A stretch of 64,000 nucleotides of DNA from Marilutibacter chinensis (GTDB taxonomy: Bacteria > Pseudomonadota > Gammaproteobacteria > Xanthomonadales > Xanthomonadaceae), in NCBI RefSeq assembly GCF_021725675.1, contig NZ_JAKJPO010000009.1, forward strand, positions 1 through 64,000, in the 5' to 3' direction. Positions 8,771 to 18,868 of the stretch are shown piece by piece. A model generated the notes under the pieces. It searched no databases, was not told the origin of the DNA, and saw only the letters and a list, made by a program, of their open reading frames with translations. The number at the start of each line of letters is the position of its first letter. The stretch's first letter is position 1. Position numbers and translations under genes: made by a program.

Positions 8771-11125
8771 CTAGAACGGCAGCTTCAGATCCGGCTTCAG
8801 CGCGAGCAGCTGCGTGCGGAACGCTGCCTGGATGCGGTTGAGCGCGGCCTTGTTGTCGGCATCGAAGCGCAGCACCAGCACCGGCGTGGTGTTGGACGCA
8901 CGCACCAGGCCCCAGCCGTCGGGCCAGTCCACGCGCAGGCCGTCGATGGTCGACAGTCGCGCGCCTTCGAAGTGGGCCTGCTCGCGGAACGCGTCGACGA
9001 ACGCATGCGGATTGCCTTCCGGGGCCTCGACCTTGATCTCCGCCGTGGATACGCCGTCGGGCAGCTCCGCCAGCGCCTGGCTCGGGCCGTCCGGGTGCAT
9101 CGCGAGGATCTCGAGCAGGCGCGCCGCGGCGTAGATGCCGTCGTCGAACCCGTACCAGCGCTCCTTGAAGAAGAAGTGGCCGCTCATCTCACCGGCCAGT
9201 TCCGCATCGGTTTCGCGCATCTTGGACTTGATCAGCGAATGACCGGTCTTCCACATCAGCGGGCTGCCGCCGTGGCGGAGGATGTGGCCGGGCAGGCGGC
9301 CGGTGCACTTGACGTCGAAGATGACCACCGCGCCCGGATTGCGTTCCAGCACGTCGGCGGCGAACAGCATCAGCAGGCGGTCGGGGAAGATGTTCTGGCC
9401 TTCGCGGGTGACCACGCCGAGGCGGTCGCCGTCGCCGTCGAAGGCGATGCCGAGATCGGCCTCCAGGCGGTCGACCATCTTGATCAGGTCGGCGAGGTTG
9501 TGCGGCTCGCTCGGATCGGGATGGTGATTGGGGAAGGTGCCGTCGATCTCGCAGTACAGCGGCGTGACCTCGGCGCCGATCGCCTCCAGCACGCGCGGGC
9601 CGAGTTCGCCGGCGACACCGTTGCCGGCATCCACGACGACCTTGAGCGGGCGCTCGATCTGCACGTCGGACGCGACCCGTTCGACGTAGTCGTCGTTGAT
9701 GTCGCGCTGCTCGAGCCGGCCCGGCGCGGGCGCGGTATGCAGGCGGTCCTCGGCGATGCGTGCGTACAGGTCGGTGATCGCGTCGCCGGACAGGGTCTCG
9801 CCACCGACGACGATCTTGAAGCCGTTGTAGTCCGGCGGATTGTGGCTGCCGGTGACCGACACGCAGGAGCCGGCACGCAGGTGGTAGGCGCCGAAATAGG
9901 TCAGCGGAGTCGGCGCCAGGCCGATGTCGATCACGTTGCGGCCGGCCTTGCGAAGACCGGCGATCAGGCCTTCGCTCAGCTCTGGACCGGACAGGCGGCC
10001 GTCGCGGCCGACCACGATGTCGTCGTGGCCCTGCTCGTGCATCAGCGAGCCGATCGCATGGCCGACCAGCTCGGCGATGCCGGCGTCGAGCGACTGCCCG
10101 ACGATGCCGCGGATGTCGTAGGCACGGAAGATGCCGCGGTCGATGGCGACCTGGGCGGTGGGGGTTCGAGCGTCGTTGTCGATGACGGATACCTGCTGGG
10201 TGGGAGTGGGCGGGGGCGCTGGCGCCTGCTGCAGCGACTCGGCCAGGGTCTGCTCGGAGGCCGGCTCCTCCTCCTCGCCTTCGGCAGGCTTGCGGCGGCG
10301 CGCGAACTTGTCGGCGTAATTCGCCAGCACGGCCATCAGCAACAGTACGCCGGCGAGCATGAAGCAACGCGGACCGTCGAGGCCGAACGGGCCGCCGGCA
10401 ACGTCCGGCACTGCGGCGGCGACACGCCACTCGCTGTCGGGAATGCGTACGGCGAGCGCCTCGGCGCCGCTGTCGAGCCCGCTGTCGCCCCGCTCGACCA
10501 CGCTGAGCGAACCCTGCCGCAGCGCGAGATAGGTGTCGTCGGCCACCGCCGCCTGTTCGATCGCGTTGCGGATCGGGTCGAGCGGCAGCTGCACCGCGGC
10601 CACCGCGACCAGGCGGCCGTCCCCGTGCACCGGCGCGGCCATTTCCAGCCGCCGCGTCGCCGCGTCGCCGACGATCCACGCGACGGGGCGGTTCTGCGCG
10701 ATCGCCGCCTCCAGTGCGGCCAGACGGCCGTAGCCGCCGCTGCGCGCACCCTCGGCGGTCAGCACTGCGTAGGCATCCTGCAGGCTGGGCGCGAATACCC
10801 GCGCCTCCCTGGCCTCCGGCCAGCCCTCCGCAAGCCGGGTGCCGGCGGTGGCGAAATCGCCGGCCGCCAGCGCGGCGCGCACGTCGGTCTTGGCCAGCTG
10901 CGCCGCCATCCGCTTGTACTCGCCGCCCAGCGTGTTCTGTACCGCCTGCGCGACCGAGTCGCGCGCGGCCTGCAGGCCCTCGCGTCGGCTGCTGTCCTGG
11001 TGCAGTTGCCAACCGCACCACGCGAACCATCCGGCCAGCAGCAGGCAGGCCACTGCCAGCACCCGCTGCAGCAGCCTGCTCTGTTCGGCCGACAGCTGCG
11101 GCCGCTCGATCTTCAGATCCACCAT
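8771..11125 (-). CDS. algC: Phosphomannomutase/phosphoglucomutase with membrane-anchored N-terminal domain
   Basis: A 784-aa fusion. The N-terminal part has one membrane segment (about 23-40, VLAVACLLLAGWFAWCGW) and a putative extracytoplasmic sensor-like domain, then a second hydrophobic segment near CFMLAGVLLLMAVLANY. A charged linker leads to a complete alpha-D-phosphohexomutase of about 450 aa. Its signatures are present: phosphoserine loop TGSHNPPDYNGFK, metal loop FDGDGDRLG, sugar-binding GEMSGHFFF and phosphate-binding RASNTTPVL. It interconverts mannose-6-P/1-P and glucose-6-P/1-P for exopolysaccharide and LPS sugars. The start at 11125 has a GGAAGGA SD and lies 31 nt after the dut stop. 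A similar long form is known in xanthomonads and pseudomonads. Confidence 0.9.
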   Translation of the reverse strand: MVDLKIERPQLSAEQSRLLQRVLAVACLLLAGWFAWCGWQLHQDSSRREGLQAARDSVAQAVQNTLGGEYKRMAAQLAKTDVRAALAAGDFATAGTRLAEGWPEAREARVFAPSLQDAYAVLTAEGARSGGYGRLAALEAAIAQNRPVAWIVGDAATRRLEMAAPVHGDGRLVAVAAVQLPLDPIRNAIEQAAVADDTYLALRQGSLSVVERGDSGLDSGAEALAVRIPDSEWRVAAAVPDVAGGPFGLDGPRCFMLAGVLLLMAVLANYADKFARRRKPAEGEEEEPASEQTLAESLQQAPAPPPTPTQQVSVIDNDARTPTAQVAIDRGIFRAYDIRGIVGQSLDAGIAELVGHAIGSLMHEQGHDDIVVGRDGRLSGPELSEGLIAGLRKAGRNVIDIGLAPTPLTYFGAYHLRAGSCVSVTGSHNPPDYNGFKIVVGGETLSGDAITDLYARIAEDRLHTAPAPGRLEQRDINDDYVERVASDVQIERPLKVVVDAGNGVAGELGPRVLEAIGAEVTPLYCEIDGTFPNHHPDPSEPHNLADLIKMVDRLEADLGIAFDGDGDRLGVVTREGQNIFPDRLLMLFAADVLERNPGAVVIFDVKCTGRLPGHILRHGGSPLMWKTGHSLIKSKMRETDAELAGEMSGHFFFKERWYGFDDGIYAAARLLEILAMHPDGPSQALAELPDGVSTAEIKVEAPEGNPHAFVDAFREQAHFEGARLSTIDGLRVDWPDGWGLVRASNTTPVLVLRFDADNKAALNRIQAAFRTQLLALKPDLKLPF

Positions 11126-11156
11126 TCCATCCTTCCCCTTGAAGCCTGTCGCTCCG

Positions 11157-11615
11157 CTAGCGCACGCCGGTATGGCCGAAGCCGCCGGCACCCCTTGCGC
11201 TGGCTTCGAATTCGTCGACGACCTGCAGGCTCGCACGCACGATCGGCAACATCACCAGTTGCGCGATGCGGTCGCCGGGTTCGATCGTAAAAGCCTGCCG
11301 GCCGCGATTCCACACGCTGATCATCAACGGCCCCTGGTAGTCGGCGTCGATCAGCCCGGTTCCGTTGCCGAGCACGATGCCGTGTTTGTGACCCAGTCCC
11401 GATCGCGGCAGGATCACCGCGCACAGGCCCGGGTCGCCGATGTGTATCGCCAGCCCCGACGGCAGCAGCGCGGCATCGCCCGGCGCCAGCGTCAGCGGCG
11501 CGTCGAGCGCCGCGCGCAGATCGAGGCCGGCACTGGCCTCGGTCGCATAGGCGGGCAGCGGCCAGGCGTCGCCGAATCGCGGGTCGAGTATTTTCAGCTC
11601 CAGGGTGTGACGCAT
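11157..11615 (-). CDS. dut: dUTP diphosphatase
   Basis: A 152-aa trimeric dUTPase that hydrolyses dUTP to dUMP, limiting uracil in DNA and supplying dTMP synthesis. Conserved motifs run in order: ASAGLDLRA (I), [11 protein letters not shown] (II), [14 protein letters not shown] (III), GDRIAQLV (IV) and a C-terminal GAGGFGHTG (V). The start [10 protein letters not shown] at 11615 matches the usual family N-terminus. It lies between coaB and algC on the same strand. Confidence 0.96.
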   Translation of the reverse strand: MRHTLELKILDPRFGDAWPLPAYATEASAGLDLRAALDAPLTLAPGDAALLPSGLAIHIGDPGLCAVILPRSGLGHKHGIVLGNGTGLIDADYQGPLMISVWNRGRQAFTIEPGDRIAQLVMLPIVRASLQVVDEFEASARGAGGFGHTGVR

Positions 11616-11716
11616 CGGATGTCCGGTGTCCTCGGGCGGTGGGATCCCGGGCAAGCTCATCCCGGAGTGGCTGTCTGCGGCCTCGGGTGTGACGCAAGTT
11701 TCGTGCCCCGGCGCGA

Positions 11717-12421
11717 TCATGCGCCCGGCCGCGGATCCGGAAGGTGTTCCAGCACCAGGTCCAGCAGCCGGTCGGCCAGTTCGGTCTTGGTGGCCGGACC
11801 CAGCGCGCGCTCGCCGTCGTTCCAGAACACCGACAGTGCGTTTTCATCGCACTCGAAGCCGCTGCCGGCGACGCCGACGCGGTTGGCGGCGATCATGTCC
11901 AGGCGCTTGTTGGCCAGCTTGCCGCGCGCGTACCCCTCGACGTTGTCGGTCTCGGCGGCGAACCCGACGACCATCCGCGGACGCTGCGCCGGATGCGCGG
12001 CGACCTCTGCCAGGATGTCCGGGGTGCGGACCAGCTCGAGGGTCAGGGTATCGCTCCCCGGGCGCTTCTTGATCTTGCTGGCGGAGGCCTCTCGCGGGGT
12101 GAAGTCGGCCACCGCCGCGGCACCGATGTAGACGTCGGCCGGCAGCGCGGTCATCACCGCCGCATGCATGTCCGCGGCCGAACGCACGTTGATCCGGGTC
12201 ACCGCCTCCGGCGAAGGCAGCGACACCGGCCCGGCGACCAGCACGACATCGGCGCCACGACGGGCCGCAGCGGCGGCGATCGCGAATCCCATCTTGCCGC
12301 TGCTGCGGTTGCCGATGAAGCGGACCGGGTCGATGTCCTCGTAGGTCGGACCGGCGCTGACCAGCACGCGCAGGCCGGCCATCGACGCCGCCGGCGTGGA
12401 CTGTCCGTGATGCGCGGCCAT
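11717..12421 (-). CDS. coaB: Phosphopantothenate-cysteine ligase (CoaB half)
   Basis: A 234-aa ligase that joins 4'-phosphopantothenate and cysteine in CoA synthesis, using CTP in bacteria. Seen: [32 protein letters not shown], the AAAVADF motif, KIKK and GFAAETDN. In most proteobacteria this is the C-terminal half of a fused CoaBC. Here it is separated from the CoaC half by one TGA codon in the same frame; the next codon but one is this ATG. A purine-rich GGGAAGGGG 8 nt upstream could serve as its SD, so the pair may be coupled separate genes. A later Met at 12382 (MAGLRVLVS) is an alternative start. Confidence 0.88.
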   Translation of the reverse strand: MAAHHGQSTPAASMAGLRVLVSAGPTYEDIDPVRFIGNRSSGKMGFAIAAAAARRGADVVLVAGPVSLPSPEAVTRINVRSAADMHAAVMTALPADVYIGAAAVADFTPREASASKIKKRPGSDTLTLELVRTPDILAEVAAHPAQRPRMVVGFAAETDNVEGYARGKLANKRLDMIAANRVGVAGSGFECDENALSVFWNDGERALGPATKTELADRLLDLVLEHLPDPRPGA

Positions 12422-12424
12422 CGC

Positions 12425-12988
12425 TCAGGCCCCTTCCCGCCGCATCGCGTCCGCCAGAGCGGCGACGATCTCGTGCGGCTCGCTCATCCGACCGGGACCG
12501 GACTCGCCCTCGGCGAGCGGACCGTCGTTCGGACCGACCACCCGCACGCCGCGGCCACGCAAGGTGTCCATGTTGGCCCGGGTCGCCGGATGCTGCCACA
12601 TGCGATGGTTCATCGCCGGCGCGACCGTCAGTGGCGCGGTGGTCGCCAGGCAGAGGGTCGTGACCAGGTCGTCGGCCATGCCGTGGGCCAGCTTGGCGAG
12701 CGTGTTGGCGGTGGCTGGCGCGATCACCACGTGATCGGCCCAGCGCGCGAGCTCGATGTGGCCCATCGCGGCCTCGGCGGCCGCGTCCCACAGCGAGGTC
12801 CGCACCGTACGTCCGGACAGCGCCTGGAAAGTCGCCTCGCCGACGAAATGGCCGGCATCGGCGGTCATCGCCACCTGGACCTCGGCACCGGCGTCGCGCA
12901 TACGCCGCACCAGCTCGGCCGCCTTGTAGGCGGCGATGCCGGCGCAGACGCACAGCAGCACGTGTTTTCCGTCCAGGACAGCGGACAT
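12425..12988 (-). CDS. coaC: Phosphopantothenoylcysteine decarboxylase (CoaC half)
   Basis: A 187-aa flavoprotein of the HFCD family that decarboxylates phosphopantothenoylcysteine to phosphopantetheine. Seen: GIAAYKAAELVRRM, catalytic-His region MGHIELARWADHVVIAPATANTLAK, and the PAMNHRMWQHPA substrate-recognition clamp. The protein ends at TGA (12425-12427), exactly where the fused CoaBC would continue through its linker. The coaB reading frame is the same, so a single base change (for example TGA to CGA) would restore the fusion. It is divergent from radC, as in E. coli. Confidence 0.9.
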   Translation of the reverse strand: MSAVLDGKHVLLCVCAGIAAYKAAELVRRMRDAGAEVQVAMTADAGHFVGEATFQALSGRTVRTSLWDAAAEAAMGHIELARWADHVVIAPATANTLAKLAHGMADDLVTTLCLATTAPLTVAPAMNHRMWQHPATRANMDTLRGRGVRVVGPNDGPLAEGESGPGRMSEPHEIVAALADAMRREGA

Positions 12989-12994
12989 CGGGTC

Positions 12995-13008
12995 GGAAAT
13001 TTCCTAGG
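12995..13008. promoter_or_regulatory. Palindromic element GGAAATTTCC before coaC
   Basis: GGAAATTTCC (12995-13004) followed by TAGG lies just upstream of coaC. Read on the coaC strand it is CTAGGAAATTTCC, close to the perfect palindrome at 22756-22771. It could be an operator, but no regulator is identified. Confidence 0.3.
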
Positions 13009-13202
13009 CGAAACCGGGCGTTTAGCTTACCCGATGCCAGGTGATTTTCCGGCTGCGCCGCGCCCCGCGATCAGGTGGAATGGCCTTGTGGCGGGGTGGC
13101 CGGCATCTCCGGACCGGTCCGCGGACTTTCCCCAACGCGGGCCGGGCGCCGGCTCACCGCCACTCCCAGGACTGGACACCTGCCCAAGGACGGGCCCTAT
13201 CA

Positions 13203-13916
13203 ATGCATGACGCGCTTCAGGATCCAATCGCCAACCCTCCGCTGCACATCCGTGACTGGCCGGCCGCCGAACGCCCGCGCGAGAAGCTGCTCGCCCGAGG
13301 TCCGGGCGCGCTGTCCGACGGCGAACTGCTGGCCATCTTTCTCGGCTCCGGTCTGCGCGGACAGGATGCGGTGACCACCGCGCGCCAGCTGCTCGCCGCC
13401 CACGGGCCGCTGCGCCGGCTGCTGGAATGCGCTCCGCCCGAATTGGCGCAATTGCCCGGACTCGGGCCGGCCCGGGCCTGCAAACTGGCCGCCGCCCTGG
13501 AGCTCGCCCACCGTCACCTGTCGGCCGAGCTCGAGCGCGGCGAGACGATGAGCGATCCCGGCGCTGCGGGCCGCTACTTCGCGCAGCGCCTGCGCGGGCG
13601 GCCGCACGAGGTGTTCGCGGTCCTGTTCCTCGACGCCTGCCACCGCGCGCTGGCGTTCGAGGAAATGTTTCAGGGCACCCTCGACGGTGCCGAGGTCCAT
13701 CCGCGCGAAGTGGTACGACGGGCGCTGGCCCACAACGCGGCGGCGCTGATCGTCGGCCACAACCACCCCAGCGGCAATCGCGAGCCCAGCGCCGCCGACC
13801 GCGCGGTCACCGCACGGCTCAAGCACGCACTGGCGCTGGTCGATCTGCGCCTGCTCGACCATTTCGTGATCGCCGACGGCCCTCCGGTCTCGCTGGCCGC
13901 GCGGGGCTGGGTCTGA
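13203..13916 (+). CDS. radC: RadC family JAB/MPN-domain protein
   Basis: A 237-aa protein. The N-terminal helix-hairpin-helix-like part ([21 protein letters not shown], then [12 protein letters not shown]) is followed by a JAMM metal-binding domain with [14 protein letters not shown] near residue 180. The fold is that of a zinc-dependent JAMM hydrolase. The biochemical role in bacteria is unsettled; the older DNA-repair assignment of radC in E. coli was withdrawn. The start MHDALQDP at 13203 is used because the preceding open frame lacks family similarity. It is divergent from coaC with about 210 bp between. Confidence 0.92.
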   Translation: MHDALQDPIANPPLHIRDWPAAERPREKLLARGPGALSDGELLAIFLGSGLRGQDAVTTARQLLAAHGPLRRLLECAPPELAQLPGLGPARACKLAAALELAHRHLSAELERGETMSDPGAAGRYFAQRLRGRPHEVFAVLFLDACHRALAFEEMFQGTLDGAEVHPREVVRRALAHNAAALIVGHNHPSGNREPSAADRAVTARLKHALALVDLRLLDHFVIADGPPVSLAARGWV

Positions 13917-14400
13917 AGCTGAACAGCCATCACCCTCAGCCGCTGCGCCAGGGATCCGAAGACTGTCGCGAACCGGGCACTGGACAGTGGCTCCCCATGC
14001 GTGCCGCCTCCGTCCATGTCCGGATACTCTTTCCCCACCGGGGTCGAAAGGCCGGCCGACCGGTTGAGGCGAGTGGCCGTCCGCGTCGAGGATTGCCGGA
14101 ATCGGACGCGGCCACGGCGGAGCGGCCCCGCGGGCAGCCGCCTTCCGGTCAGCCGCCTCCAGCATCCGGCGCGCGGAAGGGCGCACCGGGAGGCCCGGCC
14201 CTCCCGAGACCGGACTGCCGCGTCAACCTTGCCAGCCCACGACTCCGTGCGCCGGCGGCTTCCCCCCTGCGCGGGACACTGTCGACTGAACCGCCCGGCC
14301 GTCGCGCCATATCCCAACGGCCGCATGCCGCCAGAACCGGCAACCCGCGTGTTGCCGCTCGCGTACAATGCGCGGTTCCGCAACGCACCCGGAAATGCCC
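13917..14400. other. Non-coding gap between radC and argS
   Basis: About 480 bp with no convincing gene in any frame. A TACAAT -10-like box at 14364-14369, about 30 bp before argS, may be its promoter, but no good -35 box accompanies it. Several GC-rich inverted repeats occur. Nothing else is recognisable. Confidence 0.5.
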
Positions 14401-16089
14401 GTGAAAGCCGCCCTCCGCGCCCTGGTCGCGCAGGCCATCGACGCCCTGCGCACCGCCGGCACCCTGCCGGCCGATCTCGCCACGCCCGACTTCGTCATCG
14501 AGCGACCGAAGACCCGGGCACAGGGCGACTTCTCGACCAATGCGGCGATGCTGCTGGCCAAGCCGGCCCGGTCCAACCCGCGCGCGATCGCCCAGGCCAT
14601 CGTCGATGCACTGCCGGCCAGCGGCACGATCGCCGGCGTCGAAATCGCCGGCCCGGGCTTCATCAACTTCCGCATCGCCGAGGCGGCCTGGCGCGATGCC
14701 GTCGGCGAGGTGTTCGCCGCGGGCGAGGCCTACGGCCGCAACGACGCCGGCCGCGGCCACACCGCCGGCGTCGAGTACGTCTCGGCCAATCCGACCGGCC
14801 CGCTGCACGTCGGCCACGGCCGTGCCGCGGTGATCGGCGACTGCATCGCCCGCGTGCTTGCCGCCAATGGCTGGGACGTGAAGCGCGAGTTCTACTACAA
14901 CGACGCCGGCGCGCAGATCAACAATCTCGCGATCTCGGTGCAGGCACGCGCGCAGGGCCGCGGCCCGGACGATGCCGGCTGGCCGGAGGACGGCTACCGC
15001 GGCGACTACATCAAGGACGTTGCCGCGGCCTACCTGCGCGGCGACAGCGTCGAGGTCGAGGGTCATGTCGTCACCGGCGCGAAGGATCCGGACGATCTGG
15101 ACGCGATCCGCCAGTTCGCAGTGGCCTACCTGCGCCGCGAGCAGAACCTCGACCTGGAAGCGTACGGCGTCGGCTTCGACGTCTATTTCCTCGAGAGCAG
15201 CCTGTACACCGACGGCAAGGTCGAGGAGACCGTGCGCGGGCTGGTCGCCGGCGGCCACACCTACGAGGACGGCGGCGCGCTTTGGCTGCGCAGCACCGAC
15301 TTCGGCGACGACAAGGACCGCGTGATGCGCAAGTCCGACGGCACCTACACCTACTTCGTGCCGGACGTCGCCTACCATCTGTCGAAGTGGCAGCGCGGCT
15401 ACGAACGCGCGATCACCGAGCTGGGCGCCGACCACCACGGCAGCCTGGCCCGCGTGCGCGCCGGCCTGCAGGCCCTCGACAAGGGCATCCCGCAGGGCTG
15501 GCCGGAGTACGTGCTGCACCAGATGGTCACCGTGATGCGCGGCGGCGAGGAAGTGAAGCTGTCCAAGCGCGCCGGCAGCTACGTGACGCTGCGCGATCTG
15601 ATCGACGAGGTCGGACGCGATGCGACCCGCTGGTTCCTGATCGCGCGCAAGCCCGACTCGCAGCTGACCTTCGACATCGATCTGGCGCGCAGCCAGTCGC
15701 TCGACAACCCGGTCTACTACGTCCAGGTCAGCCATGCGCGCATGTGCGGACTGATGCGCCAGCTGGCCGAACGCGGACTGGAGTTCGATCGTGAACAGGG
15801 CCTGCTGCAGCCGCTGGACCTGGACGATGACGCCTGCCATGAGCTGGTCGCCGCGATCGGCCGCTACCCGGACGTGGTCGAGAGCGCCGGCCGCGACCTC
15901 GAGCCGCACCAGCTGGCCGCCTATCTGCTCGAACTGGCGCAGACGTTCCAGACGTACTACAACGACCACCAGTTCCTGGTCGAGGACGCGGCGACCCGCA
16001 ATGCGCGCCTGGTGCTGGCCCTCGCAACCCGGCAGGTGCTCGCCAATGGCCTCGGCCTGCTGGGCGTGAGCGCTCCCGAGGTGATGTAA
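14401..16089 (+). CDS. argS: Arginyl-tRNA synthetase
   Basis: A 562-aa class I synthetase that charges tRNA-Arg. Seen: [20 protein letters not shown] at the N-terminal Add-1 domain, the HIGH-type [26 protein letters not shown], and the degenerate KMSKS loop [14 protein letters not shown]. The C-terminal helical anticodon domain contains [16 protein letters not shown] at 14401 is preferred, because GGAA is then about 7 nt upstream and the length matches Xanthomonas ArgS; an in-frame ATG at 14395 is the alternative. The SPOR gene follows, as in many gammaproteobacteria. Confidence 0.95.
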   Translation: MKAALRALVAQAIDALRTAGTLPADLATPDFVIERPKTRAQGDFSTNAAMLLAKPARSNPRAIAQAIVDALPASGTIAGVEIAGPGFINFRIAEAAWRDAVGEVFAAGEAYGRNDAGRGHTAGVEYVSANPTGPLHVGHGRAAVIGDCIARVLAANGWDVKREFYYNDAGAQINNLAISVQARAQGRGPDDAGWPEDGYRGDYIKDVAAAYLRGDSVEVEGHVVTGAKDPDDLDAIRQFAVAYLRREQNLDLEAYGVGFDVYFLESSLYTDGKVEETVRGLVAGGHTYEDGGALWLRSTDFGDDKDRVMRKSDGTYTYFVPDVAYHLSKWQRGYERAITELGADHHGSLARVRAGLQALDKGIPQGWPEYVLHQMVTVMRGGEEVKLSKRAGSYVTLRDLIDEVGRDATRWFLIARKPDSQLTFDIDLARSQSLDNPVYYVQVSHARMCGLMRQLAERGLEFDREQGLLQPLDLDDDACHELVAAIGRYPDVVESAGRDLEPHQLAAYLLELAQTFQTYYNDHQFLVEDAATRNARLVLALATRQVLANGLGLLGVSAPEVM

Positions 16090-16200
16090 GCCGACCGTGC
16101 CTCGCATACACTGACCGGAAAACCGCATTCCGCGATAGGCATCACATTTCGACCGGCAGCCCACGATGCCGGCAGCGACAGCTACGAGGTTGATCACACG

Positions 16201-17046
16201 GTGGCAGCACGACGCAACAAGTCCCAGGCCAAGCGCAACCAGAGCAACGGCCTGCCCGGCTGGGCCTGGATGGTGCTCGGCATCCTGCTGACCCTGATCG
16301 TGGTCCTGGTCGCACCCGGCTACCTGAAGTCCGACGGCGACGGCTTCTTCCGCCCGCAGCCGAACCCGGACGCGCAACCCGCGCCGGTATCGAGCGCCGA
16401 CGACGAGATCGCGGCGCCGCGAAGCAGCGGCGAAGCAGCGGCAACCGGCGAGGCGCCGGCCACGGACGCAAAGGGCGATGATTTTGCGTTCTACGACATG
16501 CTCACCGGCAAGGAAGTGCCGATGACCGATGCCGAGCTGGCCGCAACCGAACGGGCCGAGACCGAGCGTCGGGCGGCACTGGAACGCGATCGTGCGCTAC
16601 GCGCGCTCAATGGCGAGTCCGACGTGCAGGTCGCATCGACCGATCGCGCCCTGCCGCGCCCGGTCGATGCCGACACGGGCACGACATCCGCTCCCGAGCG
16701 TCGCGAGCCGCCGGCACAGCCGGCGCGCGAACCGGCGACAGCCCGGAATACGGCACCGACCGTCGCATCGACGACGGCCGGCAATACGGCGACCGCAGCC
16801 GGTGCGGGCGACGGCAGCCGCTACATTCTGCAGGCGGGTGCCTTCCAGGCCTCCGGCCAGGCCGAGGAACTGAAGGCACGCATCGCCCTGTTGGGTCTTG
16901 GCGCACGCGTCGAGTCGGCGCAGATCAAGGGCAAGACCGTCTACCGGGTGCGGATGGGGCCGTACGGCACCGCGAGCGATCTGGCCGATGCCAAGCGCAA
17001 GCTCGCCAACGGCGGCCTCGACGCGCTCGCGATCAAGGTGCAGTAG
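16201..17046 (+). CDS. SPOR-domain cell-division-type protein (FtsN-like)
   Basis: A 281-aa bitopic inner-membrane protein. A basic cytoplasmic tail and one membrane helix (about 19-39) are followed by a long low-complexity Ala/Pro/Thr/Glu periplasmic linker. The C-terminal SPOR domain (about 205-281, YILQAGAFQASGQAEELKA to the end) would bind denuded glycan strands at the septum. The architecture and position after argS match FtsN. The start is GTG at 16201. hslVU, which often follows this pair, is absent here. Confidence 0.85.
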   Translation: MAARRNKSQAKRNQSNGLPGWAWMVLGILLTLIVVLVAPGYLKSDGDGFFRPQPNPDAQPAPVSSADDEIAAPRSSGEAAATGEAPATDAKGDDFAFYDMLTGKEVPMTDAELAATERAETERRAALERDRALRALNGESDVQVASTDRALPRPVDADTGTTSAPERREPPAQPAREPATARNTAPTVASTTAGNTATAAGAGDGSRYILQAGAFQASGQAEELKARIALLGLGARVESAQIKGKTVYRVRMGPYGTASDLADAKRKLANGGLDALAIKVQ

Positions 17047-17338
17047 CCGGGCAACGGCCTGCATGCGGTAACGGCCGCCGCGCCAGACCACAACGGCCGT
17101 CCTGACAACCATGCGGCCCGGCCACTGTCGACCGGCCACGGAGCGACCCGGCATGGGCGCGGTTCTGCCTCCCGGGCATCCCGTCGGAAGTCCGGCGAAT
17201 CCGCGGCGACCGGACAGGCGACGCATCGCTCCGGTCGTCCGAAATCGTGTACGGGTCGCGGACGCATGCCCCGGGGCGCGCCTAGACTCCGCAGGCAGCG
17301 CACGCCGACCGCGTGCCCGAATCCTGGCCGGGGAGCCG

Positions 17339-17770
17339 ATGGACAAGCGACTGGACAAACGACATCTGCTGGCCTGCATCGCGGCGCTTGCGATCATGCT
17401 GGGTTTCGATCTGGCCATCAGCCTCAGCGGCCGTGCGCTCGATCTGCCCACGGACACCGGCTGGGGCACGGTTCCGATCGCCGGCCTGCTGGTGACCGCG
17501 CTGGCAATGGCCGTCGGCGGCTGGATCGCCCGCCGGGGCTTCAGGCCGCTGGCGGTGCTGCTGGCCGCGGCGCTGTGGCTCAGCGTCGTGTCGGTGATCG
17601 GCCTCGGCGCGCTGTCCGCCGAAGACGGACCCGCGTTCGGCCTGGGCGACGTGCTGAGCCAGTACGCCCTGGCGATGGTACTGAGCCTGCTGGCGGCGTG
17701 GCTCGGCGCCGTTCTCGGCGAGCGGGTGGCTGCACAGCGCTTCGAGCCCGCGGCCATGGCGCAGGGGTGA
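17339..17770 (+). CDS. Small four-helix membrane protein of unknown function
   Basis: A 143-aa integral membrane protein with four hydrophobic segments (about residues 9-29, 42-61, 68-92 and 103-126). The loops are short and there are no recognisable motifs. The start MDKRLDKRH at 17339 has GGGGAG a few bases upstream; the longer open frame to its left has an arginine/proline-rich, non-protein-like composition. It stands alone after a 292-bp non-coding gap that follows the SPOR gene. No function is assigned. Confidence 0.65.
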   Translation: MDKRLDKRHLLACIAALAIMLGFDLAISLSGRALDLPTDTGWGTVPIAGLLVTALAMAVGGWIARRGFRPLAVLLAAALWLSVVSVIGLGALSAEDGPAFGLGDVLSQYALAMVLSLLAAWLGAVLGERVAAQRFEPAAMAQG

Positions 17771-17910
17771 GCGGCAGCGCAACCGACGGGCCGGTCGCGG
17801 CCTGGGCCGCTCCTGCGAAACCGGAGGCGCTGCGCGGTCGACGGAAGCCCGGGCGGCGAGCTCACTCCGACAGTGAAAACACGCCGCGGCCAGAACGCAG
17901 CTTCATCCCT

Positions 17911-17977
17911 CGCGGAAGGGCGTAAGCCGGTACGGGATTTCGCGGGAAGGCCCGATCGCGGCTTGCGCCACCCCTAC
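17911..17977. repeat. REP-like inverted repeat, most degenerate copy
   Basis: Arms GGAAGGGCGTAAGCCGG (left) and ATCGCGGCTTGCGCCACCCCTA (right, 17954 onward) match the REP family seen at 33897 and 56930 with several changes. The right arm runs over the stop codon of the convergent dehydrogenase gene, so the repeat supplies its last codon. Confidence 0.55.
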
Positions 17978-18867
17978 GAGCGCTCCTGCGGCCTGCGCTT
18001 GAGCACGATCAGCGCCGAGGTGTCGGATTCGCCATGGCCGCGCTCGACCAGTTCGGCATAATCGGCGACCGCCTGGTCGATCGTCGCGGTACGGACGCCG
18101 GCCTCGCGGGCGATGCCCTGCACGATCCGCAGATCCTTGAGCATGTGCACCGACTTGAAGCCGGGCGCGAACGCATCGCGCATCATCGTCGCGCCGCGCT
18201 TGTCGAGGAACCAGTTGCCGGCGGCACCGGCCATCAGGGTCGGCAGCAGGCGATCCGGGTCCAGCCCGAGCTTCTCGGCCAGGGCGAGGCCTTCGCATAC
18301 CGCCTCGTTGATGCCGGCCACCAGCACCTGGTTGACCGCCTTGGTGGCCTGGCCGGCGCCGGTATCGCCCATCAGGCTGACCCGCGCGGCATAGGCCTCG
18401 ATCACCGGCCGCGCCTTCTCCAGCGTCTCCGCCGCGCCGCCGACCATCACCGAGAGCTTGCCGTTGCGCGCGCCCTCGACGCCGCCGGACACCGGCGCAT
18501 CGAGAAAACCGATGCCCTCGGCCGCCAGCAGCGTGGCGACCCGGCGTGCGGTCTGCACCGACACCGTCGAGTGGTCGATCACGAGCGCGCCAGTCTTCAG
18601 CACCTTCGCCAGCGCGGTCGCGTTCTCGATCACGTCCGCATCCAGCGACACGCACATCGCGACCACGTCGCAGTCGGCGAAGTTGTCGGCCGAGCGCGCG
18701 GCACGCACACCGAGCTCGGCGGCCAGCGCATCGGCCTTGGCCTGGGTGCGGTTGCCGACCACGGTCAGCAGACCGGCGCTGTGCAGGTAGCGGGCCATCG
18801 GTGCGCCCATCGCACCCAGTCCGATGAAGCCGGTCTTCAGTGCGGTCGTGGAATTCTCGGTTGCCAT
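17974..18867 (-). CDS. 3-hydroxyisobutyrate dehydrogenase-type oxidoreductase
   Basis: A 297-aa NAD(P)-dependent beta-hydroxyacid dehydrogenase. The Rossmann motif GFIGLGAMGAPMA is at about 14-26. The substrate motif DAPVSGGVEGARNGKLSVMVGG and the catalytic lysine context GAGQATKAVNQVLVAG follow. Members act on 3-hydroxyisobutyrate, tartronate semialdehyde, glyoxylate or succinic semialdehyde; which one cannot be told here. It is separated by one base from the YCII gene and is probably the third gene of the speA operon. Confidence 0.88.
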   Translation of the reverse strand: MATENSTTALKTGFIGLGAMGAPMARYLHSAGLLTVVGNRTQAKADALAAELGVRAARSADNFADCDVVAMCVSLDADVIENATALAKVLKTGALVIDHSTVSVQTARRVATLLAAEGIGFLDAPVSGGVEGARNGKLSVMVGGAAETLEKARPVIEAYAARVSLMGDTGAGQATKAVNQVLVAGINEAVCEGLALAEKLGLDPDRLLPTLMAGAAGNWFLDKRGATMMRDAFAPGFKSVHMLKDLRIVQGIAREAGVRTATIDQAVADYAELVERGHGESDTSALIVLKRRPQERS

Positions 18868-18868
18868 C

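Noticed and set aside
12389..12450. Frameshift as the cause of the coaBC split
   Set aside because: CoaC and CoaB are in the same frame, separated by one TGA and one codon, so a frameshift is ruled out.
13917..14400. A plus-strand extension of radC or a new gene before argS
   Set aside because: The open frames overlap the ends of radC or argS and are rich in Arg and Pro, with no ribosome-binding site.
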